From Onthophagus taurus (taxonomy: Eukaryota; Arthropoda; Insecta; Coleoptera; Scarabaeidae): DNA of 64,000 bases. Positions 59,901-64,000 of the stretch are shown one piece after another (the first letter of the stretch is position 1; every line of letters starts with the position of its first letter). Both the position numbers and the translations under genes were made by a program. The stretch covers positions 5,897,501 through 5,961,500 of the forward strand of contig NC_091971.1 in assembly GCF_036711975.1 (NCBI RefSeq), read 5' to 3'. The notes beneath the pieces are model-generated. The model had not been told where the DNA came from and searched no databases. It saw nothing but the letters and a program-made list of their open reading frames with translations.

Positions 59901-62900
59901 ATTGACTATTTCGAACCTATTTGACTATAATGTAAAAAACCCTATTTTGATGTTTTCAACATCAGTGTAGGTTATATCTCAAAAACTAAATGTGGGAGAA
60001 AAAAGTTTTGTTATTAGAAAATATTCTGTAATATCCTCTATAACATTTCTCATAATTGTTTCGGTTCCTGCATTGACTATTTCGAACCTATTTGACTATA
60101 ATCTAAAAACCCTATTTTGATGTTTTCAACATCAGTGTAGGTTATATCTCAAAAACTAAATGTGGGGGAAAAAAGTTTTGTTATTAGAAAATATTCTGTA
60201 ATATCCCCTAAAACATTTTTTATAATCGTTTCTGTTCCAGCATTGACTATTTCGAACCTTTTTCACTATAATCTAAAAACCCTATTTTGATGTTTTCAAT
60301 ATCAGTGTAGGTTATATCTCAAAAACTAAATGTGGGGGAAAAAAGTTTTGTTATTAGAAAATATTCTGTAATATCCCCTAAAACATTTTTTATAATCGTT
60401 TCTGTTCCAACATTGACTATTTCGGACATATTTGACTATAATGTAAAAAGCCCTATTTTGATGTTTTCAACATCAGTGTAGGTTATATCTCAAAAACTAA
60501 ATGTGGGAGAAAAAAGTTTTGTTATTAGAAAATATTCTGTAATATCCCCTAACACATTTCTCATAATCGTTTCTGTTCCAGCATTGACTATTTCGAACCT
60601 TTTTCACTATAATCTAAAAACCCTATTTTAATGTTTTCAATATCAGTGTAGGTTATATCTCAAAAACTATATGTGGGGGAAAAAAGTTTTGTTATTAGAA
60701 AATATTCTGTAATATCCCCTAAAACATTTCTCATAATCGTTTCGGTTCTTGCATTGACTATTTCGAACCTATTTGACTATAATCTAAAATACCCTATTTT
60801 GACGTTTTCAACATCAGTGTAGGTTATATCTCAAAAACTAAATGTGGGGGAAAAAAGTTTTGTTATTAGAAAATATACTCTAACTTCCCCTAAAACATTT
60901 CTCATAATCGTTTCGGTTCCAGCATTGACTATTTCGAACCTATTTGGCTATAATCCAAAAAACTCTATTTTGATATTTTCAACATCAGTGTAGATTATAT
61001 CTCAAAAACTAAATGTGGGGGAAAAAAGTTTTGTTATTAGAAAATATTCTCTAACATCCCCTAAAACATTTCTCATAATCGTTTCGGTTCCTGCATTGAC
61101 TATTTCGAACCTATTTGACAATAATCTAAAAACCCAATTTTGTTGTTTTTAACATCAGTGTAGGTTATATCTCGAAAACTAAATGTAGGGGAAAAAAGTT
61201 TTGTTATTAGAAAATATTCTATAATATCCCCTAAAACATTTCTCATAATCGTTTCTATTCCAGCATTGACTATTTCGAACCTTTTTCACTATAATCTAAA
61301 AACCCTATTTTGATGTTTTCAATATCAGTGTAGGTTATATCTCAAAAACTAAATGTGGGGGAAAAAAGTTTTGTTATTAGAAAATGTTCTGTAATATCCC
61401 CTAAAACATTTTTTATAATCGTTTCTGTTCCAACATTGACTATTTCGGACCTATTTGACTATAATGTAAAAAGCCCTATTTTGATGTTTTCAATATCAGT
61501 GTAGGTTATATCTCAAAAACTAAATGTGGGGGAAAAAAGTTTTGTTATTAGAAAATTTTCTGTAATATCTGCTAAAACATTTTTCATAATCGTTTCTGTT
61601 TCAACATTGACTATTTCGAACCTATTTGACTATAATGTAAAAAGCCCTATTTTGATGTTTTCAACATCAGTGCAGGTTATATCTCATAAACTAAATGTGG
61701 GGGAAAAAAGTTTTGTTATTAAAAAATATTCTGTAATATCCCCTAAAACATTTTAATAATCGTTTCAGTTCGAGCTGTTTAGTTTCCATATACAATCTAA
61801 ATCAATCTAGTGCTTACTAGCGCTACTTGATTTAGACAAGTTTAGTTTACATAAAAATCTAGCTTTTAATTGTTCTGGACAATCATTTAGACAAATATTT
61901 AATGGTTACCGAATAACATTCAATAATTTTGAACAATCTGATATAATTTTGATTCGGTTTAAAGAAATAGAAGAAAAATACTATCTTTATGGTTGATTTT
62001 TATTTGAAAAGATAAAACCCGGAAGTTAGTTTGCGTGTTTATTTATTCGAAAGGCTCCTATCTGAAAATGGGTTATAAGAATAAATTACAATTGTATTTT
62101 ATTCGTAAAATAGACCGGTCGAAAATTTATAGCCCATTCCGTTAATTGCGTCACGCTATTTCCAATGAACCCGGCGACGACAGTTTTAATTCGTTTCGAT
62201 TCCCAATGTCGTTTCATCATCAAAAATCCTTGAATACGAAATATTTATTGAATTAAATCCCCATTAAAACAATTAAACTAACATCAAATCGAAACGGAGT
62301 AAAAATGTTAAGAAATTAGATCCTTATTAATTTACCTAATCATCAATAAAAAAGCAAACACCCATTTTCTAATTATGATTCTTCACGCAAAGGTTAACAA
62401 ATTTATAGCAACGACCTTTTCGAATGTTTATCGTTAGAGGAGCTTTACTATTATAGAGGTTTATAGAGTATGTAAATTTGTTTGATCTAGTTTTACGCAG
62501 AGAATGTTTTCAAGCACTTCCTGTTGCAGCGACCTTTCAAACCCCCATTGTTATGGTGGGAGTTGATGAAATAACAACAACAACTCCCCCCCAACAACGA
62601 AATGCAATGCATACTCGCGTGTTAACCAGGAATTCATTAGAGGTTTACCCGATTATTTATTACAGTCCACCCAGTTGGGTTATGCACCCTGTAAGAGAAA
62701 ATTTCCCCCTTTACTCCTTTTAAACCAGTCAAACCGATTTACGTGTAAATATTCGTCGCGTGTTTTATACTTTTACCCGTTTTCGCTTTTCTCGTTTTCG
62801 TTTTTTTGGTTAAAAAAACTCATTGACGTCAAATGATATTATATTATAATATAATTTTAAAATTTTCACATTTTGCAAATTAATGTTTTAAGTAAAAATG

Positions 62901-63515
62901 TTCGTTTTAATTCTGCATTCTTTTTCTCCATATTTTTCAAACACAACCCAACGATTGTTATATATCAAATGAAAGAGAAATCTTTGAGCTTTAATTAAAG
63001 ATAAACTTTATTTCTTAGTTTTCATAAACAACGCTTCCACGAATTTTTAAATTTTCATCTTTTATAACATTTGTATTTTAAGCAAAAACGTTAGTTTATA
63101 CTCAATATCGTTTTTTCTCAAAACTTTTCAAATCCAACCCAACGATTATTATACATCAATCGAAAGAGAAATCTTTGGGCTTTAATTAATGATAAATCTA
63201 ATTTCTTAATTCTCATAAACACCGCCTCCCCTAATTTTTAAATTTTCATCTTTTATAACACTTATTTTATGCAATTATAATAATTTTATAATTTTTTTTT
63301 AGAAATACTTACTTGGGTTAAAAGAAGTGGTCCGGCTCCGTTATCATTTAAACGGAAAATGAAAGGACCTTCACCAAAACACTCTTCAAACATTTTTGTG
63401 TTAAAATTAATAATGTTAAAAAATCTGAAAAAAATATATAACAATTATCTTAATATTTTTTAAACGTCAATTTCAATTTATGAGTGTTGAGTAACCTATA
63501 AAGTAATAAAACCAT
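56952..63515 (-). CDS. TTLL2: TTLL2-like tubulin polyglutamylase
   Basis: An ATP-grasp enzyme of the tubulin tyrosine ligase-like family, which adds glutamate side chains to tubulin, mainly in axonemes. Exons: 63496-63515, 63313-63424, 58523-58639, 58362-58465, 58143-58311, 57609-58088 and 56952-57557; about 535 residues. Motifs: FIFRLNDNGAGP, CLERGWREYN, WNLWWRTSGF, KPVAQSQGRGI (nucleotide loop), YIEKPLLIGGYKFDLRLYV, HLTNSSINK, CFEFFGFDVLID and LLEVNLSPAL (metal and ATP ligands intact). The first tiny exon (MVLLLYR) fits by phase and a GT/AG pair but is weakly supported; a start at 63393 (MFEECFGEG) is the alternative. Intron 2 (58640-63312) holds a large satellite. Confidence 0.88.
58678..58752. 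repeat. Palindromic-repeat fragment beside the 170-bp array
   Basis: GTTCTAGTGTTAGTTCTAG followed by TTTTAGTTCAATAAC and CCAATCTAGTTCTAC: a fragment of the same dyad family as at 15.35 and 43.2 kb, abutting the first satellite monomer in the TTLL2 intron. Confidence 0.75.
58755..61775. repeat. 18-copy ~170-bp satellite array in the TTLL2 intron
   Basis: The marker ATCAGTGTAG (or one-base variants) recurs 18 times from 58781 to 61665 at intervals of 170-171 bases, with one 156-base unit. Each monomer carries TATATCTCAAAAACTAAATG and GGGGGAAAAAAGTTTTGTTA. Variant monomers recur at intervals of 5-8 units, showing local block duplication or conversion. One 230-base open frame inside it is a by-product. 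Confidence 0.96.
61776..63312. other. Remainder of the TTLL2 intron
   Basis: Contains a short dyad CTAGTGCTTACTAGCGCTA near 61811 and, at about 62870-63280, two diverged tandem copies (period about 190) sharing AACCCAACGATT, GAAAGAGAAATCTTTG and TTTTAAATTTTCATC. Open frames near 62480 have no support. Confidence 0.55.
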
Positions 63516-64000
63516 TATTCAAAATTCTCTAAAATAGGCTGTAACTGTTCAAAATTTTCAGGCAAATTACAAGATTCGAAAATTATTGAAAATGAGGCAA
63601 CTAAGGAATTGGGCAAAAATCGGTCGAGTTTACAAAATAAACCATAAATCATATTTATTTTCAATTTTCCCGTTGATATACACAGTAATGGGACAATCAA
63701 GAGTTGTAAACGCAACAGAAATGTATAAGTAAGTTTACGTTTAGATTTTCAAAATTAACTGTTGTTCTATTTCAAAGTCAAGTTCAATAACTTACGTTTT
63801 AAAGAGTATCTATTTAAACCACCGCGTTACATTCGTCTCCATTGTCGGTCGTTTTTCCATAAAGAAAATTAAAGTTCAACCAACAGCACGTGGTTTTTGA
63901 AATCACGCTAACGACGACGTCAGTCGTTTATGTAACATCGACGTCGCGTCGTCACAAGTTCTGGCTGGCTTTTCAGATTTTAGGTGCTGGTGGTGGTGGG
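63516..64000. promoter_or_regulatory. Upstream region of TTLL2 and right edge of window
   Basis: AT-rich 5' flank of TTLL2. From about 63840 the sequence turns GC-richer with CACGTG near 63890, GACGACGTCAGTCG, and a Gly-like GGTGCTGGTGGTGG run at the very end, possibly the start of another gene or a shared promoter. It is cut off, so I make no call. Confidence 0.35.

Noticed and set aside
61526-61756. 76-codon open frame in the 170-bp array
   Set aside because: It is created by the satellite monomer sequence.
62478-62723. 81-codon open frame on the + strand in the TTLL2 intron
   Set aside because: No domain, no splice or promoter support.
63515-63715. 66-codon frame just upstream of TTLL2 with a hydrophobic start
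   Set aside because: It begins with TTG, not ATG, and ends at the proposed TTLL2 start; at best a leader frame.

Overview
The window is insect nuclear DNA: AT-rich, genes with short AT-rich GT-AG introns, clan-4 cytochrome P450s, glycine-rich secreted cuticle-type proteins, a Z-disc PDZ/LIM gene (Zasp), and arthropod TATA plus TCAGT core promoters. A beetle is my best guess, but nothing here proves the order. All gene models were built by hand from open frames, splice signals and exon phase.

Layout. 1-7.3 kb: three tandem CYP4-type P450 genes on the + strand, the first cut by the window edge. 7.4-14.3 kb: three tandem glycine-rich secreted protein genes on the - strand (A, B, C), sharing a four-exon plan; gene B carries a ~360-bp satellite array in intron 2. 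15.3-15.9 kb: tandem 127-bp palindromic repeats. 16.1-18.3 kb: a 5'-truncated LINE with one in-frame stop. 18.3-21.4 kb: no gene seen. 21.4-22.4 kb: two small degenerate alpha-crystallin/HSP20-like genes (-), divergent from a 3-exon basic, Q/N-rich protein gene (+). 24.3-26.1 kb: a LINE 3' fragment (RNase H) holding a TTAA-flanked MITE, which itself holds a hAT-type MITE. 27.7-33.6 kb: two tandem FLVCR-type transporter genes, followed by a 363-bp satellite array.

36.9-56.4 kb: a Zasp52-like gene (PDZ, ZM, four LIM domains) with an 8.9-kb first intron. CFAP99 and a NATD1-like gene lie inside its introns on the opposite strand. Exon phase predicts two mutually exclusive exon pairs, each pair supplying the first zinc-binding Cys-x2-Cys of LIM1 or of LIM2, plus a short-isoform terminal exon. 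57.0-63.5 kb: a TTLL2-like tubulin ligase gene (-), convergent with Zasp; its intron holds an 18-copy, ~170-bp satellite.

Functional themes are oxidative metabolism (P450s), cuticle or secreted matrix (glycine-rich trio), solute transport (FLVCR pair), sarcomere assembly (Zasp) and cilia/axoneme (CFAP99, TTLL2). The strongest unexpected signals are the paired LIM half-domain exons, loss of the haem-linking glutamate in two of three P450s, the three-level nested transposon with exact target duplications, and a 13-base box shared by three otherwise different satellite arrays.
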